This document shows, one piece after another, positions 8,267 through 17,176 of a stretch of 64,000 nt of DNA; position 1 is the first letter of the stretch; each line of letters opens with the position of its first letter. The translations under genes and the position numbers were made by a program. Origin of the DNA: CBDBIG01 sp965205845 [NCBI: bacterium]. GTDB taxonomy: Bacteria > SAR324. Location of the stretch: contig CBDBIG010000002.1 of assembly GCA_965205845.1 (NCBI GenBank), positions 558,001-622,000 on the forward strand, in the 5' to 3' direction. The notes under the pieces are model-generated. The model was not told the DNA's origin and made no database searches. It saw nothing but the letters and a program-made list of their open reading frames with translations.

Positions 8267-10930
8267 GGTTGTGCGCACTTTTTTTGACGTACTTTTGGTT
8301 ATGCCTGCCTTTTTGTTGCTGGCGTTACGCTTTTTTTTGATGCCACCCTTTGATGCGACAACAGATGCGCGTTGTGCCAAAAGTTCCAATGCTTCTTCGA
8401 GGTTGATGGTATCAGGATTTTGCTGGCGTAAAGAGGCATTGGTCTCACCATCGGTTACATAATGCCCGTAGCGGCCATTGCAAAGGTTAACGTCTTTGCC
8501 ACTGCTGGGGTGTGCGCCAATGGTGCGCAGCACGGTGGCTCCCCACCGCTTTGCCTTGGGTTGAGCAAATAGCACCAGTGCTTCTTCAAGCGTGCAGTGA
8601 AACAGTTGTTCGTATTGCTTTAGGGTACGGCTCTCTTTGTCCATGCGTAAGTAGGGACCATAGCGCCCTAAGTCAGCCACAATGGGGGTCTTGCTTTCGG
8701 GGTGTAGCCCTATTTCGCGTGGCAAAGACAAGAGCAAAATGGCCGAAGGAAGGTCAAAAGTTTCTTCGGTGGCATTGGGTGGCAAAGATTTAAGAGTGGG
8801 TTCTTGATCGCTTTCACCCAGCTGTACATAGGGGCCATAGCGCCCGCGTTTCATATAAATGGGCAGTCCGCTTTTGGGTTCAAGCCCTAAGGGTGCGTTG
8901 TTATTGCTTGCCGTAAGCAATTCTTGGGCACGCGTTAAGGTGAGCTCGTCAGGGTTAAGGTCTAAAGGCAAGGTGGCGCGTTTGCCATCTTGCTCTAAAT
9001 AGGGGCCATAGCGCCCGATGCGCACCACCATGTCTTTATCGCCCGGTTGTTTGTTATCATCCAAGGAAAGGGTTGAGGCTTTGCGTGCATCAATCTCAAC
9101 TTCGAGCATGGTTTTTAAGCCCACGCCGCCGCGGCCAGGGCTGCTTTTTTCGAGAGCAGCGTCTGGCCCATTGGGGGTTTGTTCACCAAAATAAAAGGCA
9201 TGCAAATAGGGCAAACTTTTGCGCTCGCCACGGGCAATGGCGTCAAGGGCTTCTTCCATTTGTGCCGTAAAATCAGAGTCGACCAGGGTGGTGAAATGCT
9301 CTTCAAGCAGGCGTACCACTGCAAGGGCCACAAAGGTAGGAACCAGGGCATTGTTTTTTTTGTGTACATAATCGCGGCGCAAAATGGTGTCAATAATGCT
9401 GGCAAAAGTACTGGGGCGCCCCACGCCGCGGCTTTCAAGGGTTTTAATCAAAGAGGCCTCGGTATAACGTGCGGGCGGTTTGGTGGTGTGCTGTTGGGGA
9501 ACAACGGCTTTGCAGTCGAGGATATCTCCCACTTGCATCTCGGGTAAAATGCGTTCTTGATCGCCAAGATCTGATTCAGGGTCATCAGATCCTTCCACAT
9601 AAACGCGTAAAAATCCTGCAAAATCAATCGTTTTTCCTGATGTTTGAAACACTGCCTCTCCCGCTTGCAGGCGTACTTGGGTGCGCTGACCTTGTGCATT
9701 GCTCATTTGGCTGGCTAAGGTACGCTTCCAAATAAGTTCGTAGAGTCTGCGTTCGGCAGGGTTTAGATGGTTTAAGGATTCGGGGGGGGCAAACGTTTCG
9801 CCTGCAGGTCGAATGGCCTCGTGGGCTTCTTGTGCATTGCGGGCCGATGAGCGGTGCTGACGCGGGGTTTTGTTGACCCATGCCTTCCCATAGCGCGTTT
9901 CAATTTCCTTGCGCGCAGCCTTGATGGCCTGGCTGGAAAGGGCAATCGAATCGGTGCGCATGTAGGTAATGTGCCCTTTTTCATACAAAGACTGGGCGGT
10001 GCGCATGACCTCGCGTGCACTTGTGTAGAGTTTGCGGCTGGCTTCTTGCTGTAACGTGGAGGTAATGAATGGGGCTGCTGGGCTGCTGGAGTAAGATTTT
10101 TTTTGGACTTCCAGCACCTTCCATATCTGGCTTGGCAAACGGGTCGAAAGCGCATGGGCCTCGGCTTGATTGAGCACGCTAACCCGCTGGCTAAGGGAGG
10201 GTTTTAATGCGCCGCGGTTCTCGTCAAAATCTTTGCTCACGGCAATGCGTTTTTTGTTGATCTCCAGCAAAGTCGCCTCAAAGGCTTGTTTTTGGGCAGC
10301 GAGCCGGGCTATTAAGCCCCAGTAACGGGCAGAAACAAAGCGGCGCCGTTGATATTCACGTTCGACAATCCAACGCAAGGCCACACTTTGCACCCGCCCT
10401 GCCGAAAGCGAGGGGGCAATTTTGCGCCACAGCAAGGGAGAGATTTCGTAGCCGTACAGGCGGTCGAGCACACGACGTGTTTCCTGAGCTTTGACCAAAT
10501 TAAGGTCAACACTGCGGGTGTTGGTAAGCGATTTTGCAATGGCCTCTTTGGTAATTTCATGGAACACCAAACGTTCAATTTTGACCTTTGGCTTGAGCAC
10601 TTCAAGCAAATGCCAACTGATCGATTCCCCTTCGCGGTCTTCGTCTGTGGCCAGGTAGATCGAATGGGCGTCCTTCATAAGCGATTTCAGTTTGGCTATC
10701 TGCTTTTTTTTCCCTTCTGGAATGACATATACGGGCAAAAAACCCCCTTCGATATCAACACCTAAACGCCCCCATGGCTTTTTTTTGACCTCCGCGGGAA
10801 CCTCTCCCGCAGAACTGGGCAGGTCGCGTACATGACCAATGCTCGATTCGACCACATAGGACTCGGGTAAAAATCGCCCAATGGTCTTTGCCTTGGTCGG
10901 GGATTCCACAATCACCAAATGTTTCGCCAT
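8216..10930 (-). CDS. topA: DNA topoisomerase I
   Basis: TopA is the type IA topoisomerase that relaxes negative supercoils. The Toprim domain shows Glu9 (IVESPTKAK) and DEDREGE at 96-102. The catalytic tyrosine is Y323 in ITYMRTDS. After residue ~600 there are four repeated modules with RYGPYL/RYGHYV motifs and no zinc fingers, followed by a Lys/Ala/Thr-rich tail ending KKTAATKQS. This module set is typical of alphaproteobacterial and some other TopA proteins that lack C4 zinc fingers. Length is 904 residues. The stop lies inside a 49-bp tandem repeat. The upstream neighbour is a phage remnant rather than the dprA/smf gene that often precedes topA. Confidence 0.95.
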   Translation of the reverse strand: MAKHLVIVESPTKAKTIGRFLPESYVVESSIGHVRDLPSSAGEVPAEVKKKPWGRLGVDIEGGFLPVYVIPEGKKKQIAKLKSLMKDAHSIYLATDEDREGESISWHLLEVLKPKVKIERLVFHEITKEAIAKSLTNTRSVDLNLVKAQETRRVLDRLYGYEISPLLWRKIAPSLSAGRVQSVALRWIVEREYQRRRFVSARYWGLIARLAAQKQAFEATLLEINKKRIAVSKDFDENRGALKPSLSQRVSVLNQAEAHALSTRLPSQIWKVLEVQKKSYSSSPAAPFITSTLQQEASRKLYTSAREVMRTAQSLYEKGHITYMRTDSIALSSQAIKAARKEIETRYGKAWVNKTPRQHRSSARNAQEAHEAIRPAGETFAPPESLNHLNPAERRLYELIWKRTLASQMSNAQGQRTQVRLQAGEAVFQTSGKTIDFAGFLRVYVEGSDDPESDLGDQERILPEMQVGDILDCKAVVPQQHTTKPPARYTEASLIKTLESRGVGRPSTFASIIDTILRRDYVHKKNNALVPTFVALAVVRLLEEHFTTLVDSDFTAQMEEALDAIARGERKSLPYLHAFYFGEQTPNGPDAALEKSSPGRGGVGLKTMLEVEIDARKASTLSLDDNKQPGDKDMVVRIGRYGPYLEQDGKRATLPLDLNPDELTLTRAQELLTASNNNAPLGLEPKSGLPIYMKRGRYGPYVQLGESDQEPTLKSLPPNATEETFDLPSAILLLSLPREIGLHPESKTPIVADLGRYGPYLRMDKESRTLKQYEQLFHCTLEEALVLFAQPKAKRWGATVLRTIGAHPSSGKDVNLCNGRYGHYVTDGETNASLRQQNPDTINLEEALELLAQRASVVASKGGIKKKRNASNKKAGITKSTSKKVRTTKVKVAASKKTAATKQS

Positions 10931-11234
10931 TGCGCGTATTAAAATCCTTTTTAAAACCCAATGTTTAGCATTTTAAGTAAAACCGAGGAGATAAACGGCG
11001 CTTGAATATCCGCCCACATCATCCTCAAAAAGGCGCAAAGAGTGGCTCAAAAATTTTTCTTTTTTTAGTGGCGGCGGGGCACAGAACACACACCTCGCAA
11101 CATCACAAGCAGCACGACGTCCGTTGTATTGTATTCGATAAATGAGTTGATTAAAAATAACAAGCCAAAAAGCGGGTAAAAAAGACGGGCTGCGTTTGCC
11201 ACCAAACCCATAGCGCGGGTGTGGGTCCAAAAGC
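10931..11234. other. Intergenic region upstream of topA, no gene recognised
   Basis: This 300-bp stretch separates topA from the phage remnant. It should hold the topA promoter on the minus strand, but I see no convincing -35/-10 pair. A 90-codon minus-strand open frame (10973-11245) has no recognisable family, ribosome site or start context, and I do not call it. Confidence 0.5.
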
Positions 11235-11444
11235 ATGGTGGTCAAACCATTCCCCGCGTTTCTTAAAGCCCGTCGGGATTTTCCCGCAGTACTTTGGGAG
11301 CACCTTGAAGGTGAGATTCCCCTTATAATTTTCTCAGGTCACACCGTTTTTGCCCATTTGTGGCACACCCGGTGTGCAGGAGTGCACCGCAATCGGTGTT
11401 TGGGGATGAAAGACTTGAGGAATTTACAAATCCCAGCACCTTGA
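11235..11444 (+). CDS. Short open frame upstream of the phage gp37 remnant
   Basis: A 69-codon frame with no recognised family. It ends 11 bp before the gp37-like pseudogene, with a ribosome site (GGGGAGG) in between, which is operon-like spacing. It could be the tail of a decayed gp36-type gene or chance. A palindrome CACACCCGGTGTG lies inside it near 11366. Confidence 0.25.
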   Translation: MVVKPFPAFLKARRDFPAVLWEHLEGEIPLIIFSGHTVFAHLWHTRCAGVHRNRCLGMKDLRNLQIPAP

Positions 11445-11454
11445 GGGGAGGCCG

Positions 11455-12034
11455 ATGGCCACGTTAAGCGAAGCCGGGGAGGGAGTTGTAGGGCTTATTA
11501 AAGCAGGCAACCTTGCCTCAAAAGTAAAAACCCTCCAAGGGACTTCCCAAGCCCTAGGTGGGGGGTTGGCTGGGCAAACCCCTTTGAGGTTTCCTTGCAT
11601 CATCGTGAGGCTTGACGGCGGTGCGGGTGTGAGCACGGTGCACGCGCCAGGCATCAAAGCGCGTTGGCGGGTGTTTGTGGGAACACAAACCATATTAGAG
11701 GCTGCTGTGCGCAAGGGGGATGGAAATACCATCGGGGCACACGAGATCATTGCCCGTCTATGTGTCGTCTTGCACGCCCGCACGCTAAACGAGGTAGGAA
11801 CCCTTTTTTTTTGAGGGGATTTTAAAACCTGACCCACGAAGAGACCGTGCATGCTGGGTTTCATCTTTACGCCGTCGATTTTTACCTTGCAGATAGTCTT
11901 TATGTGCCCCGAGTGATGAGGAAATTGCCAACTATACCAATCTGCAAGCCACATGGCCCTTGAACACGGGCGAAGAGACCCCGATTGCCAGTGACACCAT
12001 AGACTTAAACACCCAAGGAGGGCAACGCCGATGA
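11455..12034 (+). pseudogene. Mu gp37-like (DUF1834) tail-region protein, frameshifted
   Basis: The first 119 codons match the plan of Mu gp37/DUF1834 proteins, small late-region proteins encoded just before the tail sheath: an N-terminal helix with AGNLASKVKTLQG, a strand FPCIIVRLDGG, then RWRVFVGTQTILEAAVRKGD and GAHEIIARL. The frame breaks at a T-run near 11805. Downstream, another frame carries EEIANYTNLQATW and PIASDTIDLNTQGG, which reads like the C-terminus of the same family and stops in an ATGA overlap with the next gene at 12031. At least one frameshift is therefore needed. Expression is unlikely to give a functional product. Confidence 0.65.
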
Positions 12035-12224
12035 AGATAAGCATTAAACCCAGCAATAAAGGGGTAAAAGTGCCCTTTGCCAATCCAGCAGGGTTGGGCT
12101 AAAAAATGAGGGCGAAGAGGTGGACGACACCCTTTATTGGGAGCAACCTTTGGCCCAGGGCGAGGTCGTGTACGTGAAAAAAACGCTGGATCCAAAACCA
12201 AAAACGAGGGGGCAACACCCATGA
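12031..12224 (+). pseudogene. Mu gp38-like (DUF2635) protein, frameshifted
   Basis: The reading begins MKISIKPSNKGVKVPFANPAG and stops early. One base away the frame continues with EEVDDTLYWEQPLAQGEVVY, the typical C-terminal half of DUF2635, a short protein encoded just before the Mu sheath. The total length of 194 bp is not a multiple of three, consistent with one lost or gained base near the TTGGGCTAAAAAAT run (~12097). It ends in an ATGA overlap with the sheath start at 12221. Confidence 0.65.
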
Positions 12225-13883
12225 GCATCTTTTTCGAGCAAATCCCCACGGGGCATGAGGGTGCCAGGGCAGTATATCGAGATTGATAACAGTGGGGCAG
12301 GTGCCGCCACCGAGTTAAGGCGTATTTTGCTGTTGGGGCAAAAAGCCAGCACACCGCAGTGCGCAAGAGAACCACGTGATCCGCACGCACTTTTTTTGTT
12401 TGCACAGCCCAAGCCAAAACGCTGTTTGGGGCAGGGAGCATGCGCTATGATGATGTACGCAAGTGCTAAGCACATACACCCAACGGGCGAGGTATGGCCC
12501 TTGCCATTCCCGCACCCCGTGGGGGCGTGGCGGCACGCAAAACCCTCACCTTTGAGGCGTAACCAAGTGCCGCGGGCAGGATTGCGCTGCTATGTTGCCA
12601 CGGCAACGGGTAAGCGTCCGGAGTGGGGGCAGGCGATGGGGGCGCAGCCATCGCCACAGCCCTCTATAGCGGCATGCAATGCTCCCCTGCCCAGCTTGGC
12701 CGATGACGGCCGAGGCTAGCGGTGCGGTGCTAACGCTCACAGTGCGCTGGGCGGGCAACACGGGCAATCACATTGAAGTGCAACAGGGCCTTGGCACAAA
12801 CGAAGATTTACCCCGTGGTTTGAGCATGACGATTGGAACGGGCACGCTCGGCACGGGTGAGGTGGCTTTGACGCCCTCCTTGGCAGCCCTTGGAAGCACC
12901 CAGTATCACAGCATCGGTCAGCCCCTATACAGGATGCCAGTGCCGTGACTGCCTTGAGCACCCTGCTCCAAAGCCGTTGGGGTGCCTTGGAAGCCATTGA
13001 CGGCATGGCCTTTTTGCCTGCCCAAGGTAGTTTAAGCCAAATGACTACCCTAGGCGATGCCCTTTGGCAGCCAGCATCTTTGCTTTGTGGGTCTGGGCAA
13101 AAGCCCCAGTGCCCCTTGGTTATGGGCAGCCACCACTGCTGCGGTAAGTGAGCGCGAAGCAGCCCTTGACCCAGCGCGCCCCTTGCAAACGCTGTATCTT
13201 TCAGGGATTTTGCCTCCCCCCCTTGCAGCCCAACTTGATTATACCGAGCGCAATACCGCATTGCATCATGGGGTGAGCACCTTCACCATTGGCAGCCAAG
13301 GGGTGCACCTTGAACGCTTGATTTCCAGTTATAAAACCAACCCAAGCGGGGTTGCAGATGCCAGTTATTTGGACGTCACCACCATGCGCACCTTGTCCCA
13401 TTTACGCACCAGTTTGCGCAATCGTATCGCCACCAAGTACCCAAGGCACAAGGTAGCCAACAGTGGAACCCAGGTAGGGGCCGGGCAAGCCGTGGTAACC
13501 CCCAACCTTCAACCCCTAAAAATCCTTTAAGCAAGCCCACGCGGCCCTGAAAAGGGTGCATCTTGAGTGCAAACCTTGGCCAAGATGTGCTCACTCGCTA
13601 CGATTCAAAAGAAACCTTGTTCTACCTTGACTTAGCCCTACCACGGGCACGAAAACGACTATGGCAAGGTTTTTTGTTGAGCGAGACTTTGAAAGTCTCG
13701 CAACGGTTAAAGGGCAAGGCAAGTTTCTCCTGAGCATCAATGATACACCGCAGATACGCGCGTATTTTGCGCGGTTCGACCGCTACCAAATGAAAACGCA
13801 CTACACCCTAGGCTTGCATGCTGTTGTCGGGAAAAAACAGGTAAGCGAATTGCTTTACACAAACTTAGCACCTGAGGCCATGC
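12192..13883 (+). repeat. Left arm of 1.7-kb inverted repeat
   Basis: Positions here pair with 43388-45079 on the other strand. From 12192 to ~13540 the coordinate sum is constant (57271), so no indel separates the copies, and all compared reading frames translate identically. From ~13545 to 13655 several substitutions and small indels appear, and then identity is high again to the GAGGCCATG near 13882. The arms face each other across about 29.5 kb of chromosome. Confidence 0.9.
12221..13530 (+). pseudogene. Mu-like tail sheath protein, multiply frameshifted (left copy)
   Basis: The start MSIFFEQIP is typical of Mu gpL-type contractile-tail sheath proteins. After one frame change come RVPGQYIEIDNS and RRILLLGQK; further frames supply VLTLTVRWAGNTGNHIEV, LQSRWGALEAIDGMAFLPAQG, and a C-terminal block with LERLISSYKTNP and SYLDVTTMRTLSHLRTSLRNRI. 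Four or more frame changes are needed to read through, so the gene is dead. The final conserved segment of sheath proteins is missing; the frame runs straight into a Dam methylase fragment. The same sequence, with the same breaks and no indel, occurs inverted at 43741-45050. Confidence 0.85.
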
Positions 13884-13963
13884 AAACTCTAATTGACCAA
13901 AGGGTTAAACAAAATATCTGCTTGTCCATCAAACCCCACCCAAAATCCGAGGTCGGATACTAA
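13533..13963 (+). pseudogene. DNA adenine methylase (Dam/D12 class) fragment, left copy
   Basis: The stretch just after the sheath stop reads as the middle of a D12-class N6-adenine methylase: a CLPWQDV-like block, SKETLFYLD, then FFVERDFESLATVKGQG and FLLSINDTPQIRAYF. The DPPY catalytic motif seen in the right copy (LDPPYHGHENDYG) is destroyed here (LDLALPR). The N-terminal half is absent, replaced by sheath sequence, and a frameshift separates the DPPY block from FVERD. The last 25 residues (after PEAM) differ from the right copy and read LIDQRVKQNICLSIKPHPKSEVGY. Mu-like phages often carry such modification genes near their right end. Confidence 0.7.
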
Positions 13964-13989
13964 AGAAGCACTAAATCAAGCCTTGCACC

Positions 13990-14365
13990 AAGCAAAAAAC
14001 ATGCCGAAATAAAGAGACCCCAGAATGACCAGTGGCAAAGCATGTGGCCCAAAGTGGCAAAGCATGTGAACGTTTACACTCTTCCTTGTAGATCAAAGGG
14101 TCAAAAAAAATATCTGTTTCCCAATCCTGCCCTACCCAAAGCCCGAGGTTGGATACTAAGCACTAAATCAAGCCGCGCATGAGGTCGGATTTCAAGCAAA
14201 AAGCATGCCATCTGAAATTAACGCCAAAGCAATGAGTGTAAAGCCATGTGAACGTTTACAATTATTATACGCAAAAAACATGCTAATCTAAATAGACCCC
14301 AGAATGACCAGTGGCAAAGCATGTGAACGTTTATAATGGGTAAACCATGGGAACGGTTACAATGT
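13990..14365 (+). other. Stacked Mu-like phage right-end sequences
   Basis: The sequence AGACCCCAGAATGACCAGTG plus GGCAAAGCATGTG and GAACGTTTACA occurs ending at ~14078. A diverged version ends at ~14260 (CCATGTGAACGTTTACA), another at ~14333 (GCATGTGAACGTTTATA), and a fourth, weaker one at ~14355 (CCATGGGAACGGTTACA). The same block, inverted, begins at 43189 beside the right prophage. Each ends in CA after TTTA, as Mu-type ends do. The first two copies are also preceded by similar coding tails (IDQRVKQNIC and VDQRVKKNIC, both ending EVGY stop). I read these as relics of successive insertions, or as a cluster of transposase-binding sites. Confidence 0.6.
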
Positions 14366-14563
14366 GAACGGGCACAGCGCGCATATTCTGAGGAGATAAT
14401 TTTGAAAAAAGGCAATCCCTCCTTGCAAGTTGGGTCGCGTAGAGAGTACGCGTTGGGTTGTACGTTGTGAATAAAACTGTGTTATAGATACGTTTTACGG
14501 TGCGTGCTATACTGCCCGCATATGTTGACCCACCCTTGATTAAAATACCTTTATCCCAAACCC

Positions 14564-15277
14564 ATGTCACTGAAAGACCAAATGCTTGCAGCAGGGCTCA
14601 TAAGCAAAGCCCAACACCAAAAAGCCAAGCAAGAAGAACATCAAAAACTCAAACAAAAAGGGATTAAAGCCACCCAACACCAAAAAGCCAAAGCGCAAAA
14701 ACAGGCCAAAGCCAAGGTGGACGGGAAACGCCTCGAAGAGCGCAAGCGTGCCCAAGTTCAGCAGCAACAAAAGCAAGCAAGCACGCGGGCTCGCTCCCAA
14801 AATACCCAGCAAATGCAAGTGCATTATAACCAGGGGAAAATGGCGGATTGGCAGGGCAAACAGCGCTATTACTTCCCGCGCAAATTGCGCATTGCATGGC
14901 TTGAGGTTAATAAAAAAACCGCTGCCATGCTAGAGCAAGGCAGTGCGGGTATTGTGCGTGCCCTGGGCGGCTCAAAAAGCACCACACCATATCATCCCCT
15001 GTTGGCAAAAGCAGCACAACGTATTCAAGAGATTGATGGGAACCAGGTCATGTTGTTGTACCTGCCAGCCACAGATAACCTTGCTGCTACAGATGACGCG
15101 CCGGTGAGCAAGGATGGCGGTGCAAGCAAGGATGGCGGTGCAAGCAAGGATGGCGGTGCAAGCAAGGATGGCGGTGCAAGCAAGGATGGCGGTGCAAGCA
15201 AGGATGGCGGTGCAAGCAAGGTGGTCGCCGATACAAGCAAGGGTAGCGATGCGCCCGTGAGCAAGGTGGTGGAATAA
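14564..15277 (+). CDS. DUF2058 (YaiL-like) nucleoprotein-type protein
   Basis: The N-terminus MSLKDQMLAAGLISKAQHQKAK and the Lys/Gln-rich coiled coil (residues ~15-85) are typical of DUF2058, small basic proteins thought to associate with nucleic acid. The conserved domain continues through NQGKMADWQGKQRYYF and LRIAWLEVNKK, ending near residue 165. A family-atypical tail follows: six exact SKDGGA units (18-bp repeats, 15107-15214) and a short SKVV-type ending. A TATACT box near 14508 could be the -10 element. The function of the family is poorly known. Confidence 0.8.
   Translation: MSLKDQMLAAGLISKAQHQKAKQEEHQKLKQKGIKATQHQKAKAQKQAKAKVDGKRLEERKRAQVQQQQKQASTRARSQNTQQMQVHYNQGKMADWQGKQRYYFPRKLRIAWLEVNKKTAAMLEQGSAGIVRALGGSKSTTPYHPLLAKAAQRIQEIDGNQVMLLYLPATDNLAATDDAPVSKDGGASKDGGASKDGGASKDGGASKDGGASKDGGASKVVADTSKGSDAPVSKVVE
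15107..15214. repeat. 18-bp tandem repeat in the 3' end of the DUF2058 gene
   Basis: Six perfect copies of agcaaggatggcggtgca encode SKDGGA in frame. The array lies about 60 bp before the stop codon. Confidence 0.95.
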
Positions 15278-15420
15278 ATGCGCTTTTTTATGCGTGGGAT
15301 GTTGTATACCCTGGGCATTTCTCCTTGAAATTTGGAGCCAATTTTCGTAGCATCGTCACCATTATTGATGGAAATGAGAGTACGCAACCCGTTTTATAGT
15401 GAAATGAGAAGGGGAATTTA

Positions 15421-16311
15421 ATGAAACCGTTGGAGTATTTTGCCCCCACCACTTTGCAAGCCGCCCTTGAGTTGGCCAGTCAGGCAGGGGTTCAATTTTT
15501 GTGTGGTGGTACAGACCTCATCATTCAACATCGTGCGGGACGTGTTGAGGTTGAGCGGATGGTAGATCTCAAAAAAATTCCTGCCTTGAATGTGCTCGAG
15601 TACGATGCCAACAAAGGACTTCGCTTAGGTGCCGCCGTAAGTTGCCAACGGTTTACAGACGATGCAGCGGCCATTCGCTATTATCCAGCTCTGGTGGAAG
15701 GGGCTGAGCTCATTGGCTCGGTGCAAATTCAAACGAGGGCCAGTATAGGAGGCAATGTTTGTAATGGATCGCCTGCAGGTGACACCATTGCCTCTTTGAT
15801 GGTGCTCAATGCCCACTGCTTGATTGCAGGACCTCATGGTACACGCGAGGTCCACGCGAAAGACTTTATTACAGCCCCCGGAAAAACAGCACTCCAAAAG
15901 GGAGAGGTGTTGGTGGAGTTTGTCATCCCCCCCGTGCCATCCAACACTTCGTCGGCTTACCTGCGCTTTATTCCACGCAACGAAATGGACATTGCCGTGG
16001 CGGATGTGGCCGTGAGTTTAACCTTGGAAGACGATAAAAAAACGGTGAGGGAAGCCAAGGTGGCACTTGGTGCGGTGGCGCCAACCGTGCTGATGGTGGA
16101 TAAAGCCGTTGAGGCCTTGGCGGGCTCTACCCTGGATGAAACAGCCCTATCCAAGGGCGCAAAAGCGTGCACAGAGGCAGCCCAGCCTATTGACGATGCC
16201 CGTGGTACGGTGGCGTATCGTAAGCATATGGCGGGAGTGTTGTTTCGGAGGGCGACCATGCTGGCGTTGGGCCGTGTCCAAAATCCAAATTATTCATTGA
16301 GCCCCGTGTAG
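15421..16311 (+). CDS. FAD-binding medium subunit of a molybdenum hydroxylase (CoxM/XdhB-like)
   Basis: This 296-residue protein matches the FAD subunit of xanthine dehydrogenase/CO dehydrogenase-type enzymes, which passes electrons from the molybdopterin and FeS subunits to the acceptor. Seen: N-terminal FCGGTDLI-type FAD motif (residues 32-40), TRASIGGNVCNGSPAGDT with the second FAD-binding loop (~107-124), and a C-terminal helical domain with ALGAVAPT. A purine-rich ribosome site (AGAAGGGG) precedes the ATG. The catalytic large subunit and the 2Fe-2S subunit, normally adjacent, are not in this window. A maturation factor of the same pathway (XdhC) lies 26 kb away at 42035. A phage relic follows directly, so neighbours may have been lost. 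Confidence 0.85.
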   Translation: MKPLEYFAPTTLQAALELASQAGVQFLCGGTDLIIQHRAGRVEVERMVDLKKIPALNVLEYDANKGLRLGAAVSCQRFTDDAAAIRYYPALVEGAELIGSVQIQTRASIGGNVCNGSPAGDTIASLMVLNAHCLIAGPHGTREVHAKDFITAPGKTALQKGEVLVEFVIPPVPSNTSSAYLRFIPRNEMDIAVADVAVSLTLEDDKKTVREAKVALGAVAPTVLMVDKAVEALAGSTLDETALSKGAKACTEAAQPIDDARGTVAYRKHMAGVLFRRATMLALGRVQNPNYSLSPV

Positions 16312-16595
16312 CAGGTACTTTACGCCAACGCCTAGATGACGGGTGCGCCTATACATTTGTCGCGGGTCGTGCTTCTCTCAAAAAATGGATGCAGAGCACT
16401 TCATCATAGGGTGGTATGGGCCAACGCACCCCAAACCGTGATGGTGTGTGCGTAACACACCTCGTGCGTTCTGGGTGGGATGTACCGATGAAAACCGGAG
16501 TGTGCCAAAACACATGCTTTGCGACGGGCAAAATGTGTGGTTTTTTGTGGTTTCTACGCGGGTTTGCGGGATGTTCCCGCTCACATGGTTTTCAA
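16312..16595. other. Stretch after the FAD subunit, no gene recognised
   Basis: No frame in these ~280 bp resembles a known family. The region is probably residual phage sequence attached to the repressor relic on its right. Confidence 0.4.
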
Positions 16596-16927
16596 TTACA
16601 TGGAAATCACGGGTACGATTTCCCCTATCCCCGCCATATTTTCGCGCAATGTGTAGGGTTTGCGCACCCCCGTTTCGGGGTTGAGGTCGTGCCATTTTTA
16701 GAGCACCAGCCATTTTGCTCCCTTTTCTGGGTGCCTTAGTTCGCGAATTAACCCCAAACTGGCAGGGTTGTTCGGCTTCTAACACGTACACCACGCCACC
16801 CACCCGTGGAAGTGCTTTTGAGCAAACAAGAACAAGTAAAGCCAGGCTCGATGCCCATACCAAAAAAGGTTTGCCCCGTGGCAATTACCGCAAAGTCTTC
16901 TTTTGTAGTGGCAAAGCATGTGAACGG
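16596..16927 (-). pseudogene. Relic of a Mu-like phage repressor C-terminal domain
   Basis: Read on the minus strand, the sequence starts KEDFAVIATGQTFFGMGIEPGF, changes frame to GGVVYVLEAEQPCQFG, then changes again to LGLIREL, KWLVLKKWHDLNPETGVRKP and ends EIVPVISM stop. Each block aligns with the S24-like C-terminus of the prophage repressor at 61721-62824 (for example EDFAVMATGHSLFYAGIEPGF), but with many replacements, so it comes from a related, not identical, phage. The N-terminal HTH half is missing. The 19 bases at 16909-16927 (gtggcaaagcatgtgaacg) are identical to the phage-end motif near 14311, which suggests a deletion joined a phage end to the repressor tail. Confidence 0.75.
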
Positions 16928-17176
16928 GCACGGGCAAGACAAAATTTGGGCTATATTTGACGGGATGCGGGTGGCGATTAACAATCAATGCCCCATAAAT
17001 CCAAGAGCCCTGGGGAAGCGTTTATCAATCCATGGATGTTTTTTGCTTACTCTATTAGGGGGTTTTGTGAATTTGTTCAAACACGGCTTTTGAGTGTACA
17101 TTTTGCCGGTGGGCATGTGATAGCGTTTTTGCGATTGCCCTCATTGTATCACTTCAAATTATTGTCGTTAATCTTG
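16928..17176. other. Intergenic region upstream of yhhQ
   Basis: About 250 bp between the repressor relic and the chosen yhhQ start. The yhhQ frame is open upstream to 16988, but the extra 63 residues do not resemble the family and have no clear ribosome site. Confidence 0.4.

Noticed and set aside
10973-11245. 90-codon minus-strand gene upstream of topA
   Set aside because: No family, no ribosome site, and composition like the antisense of non-coding sequence.
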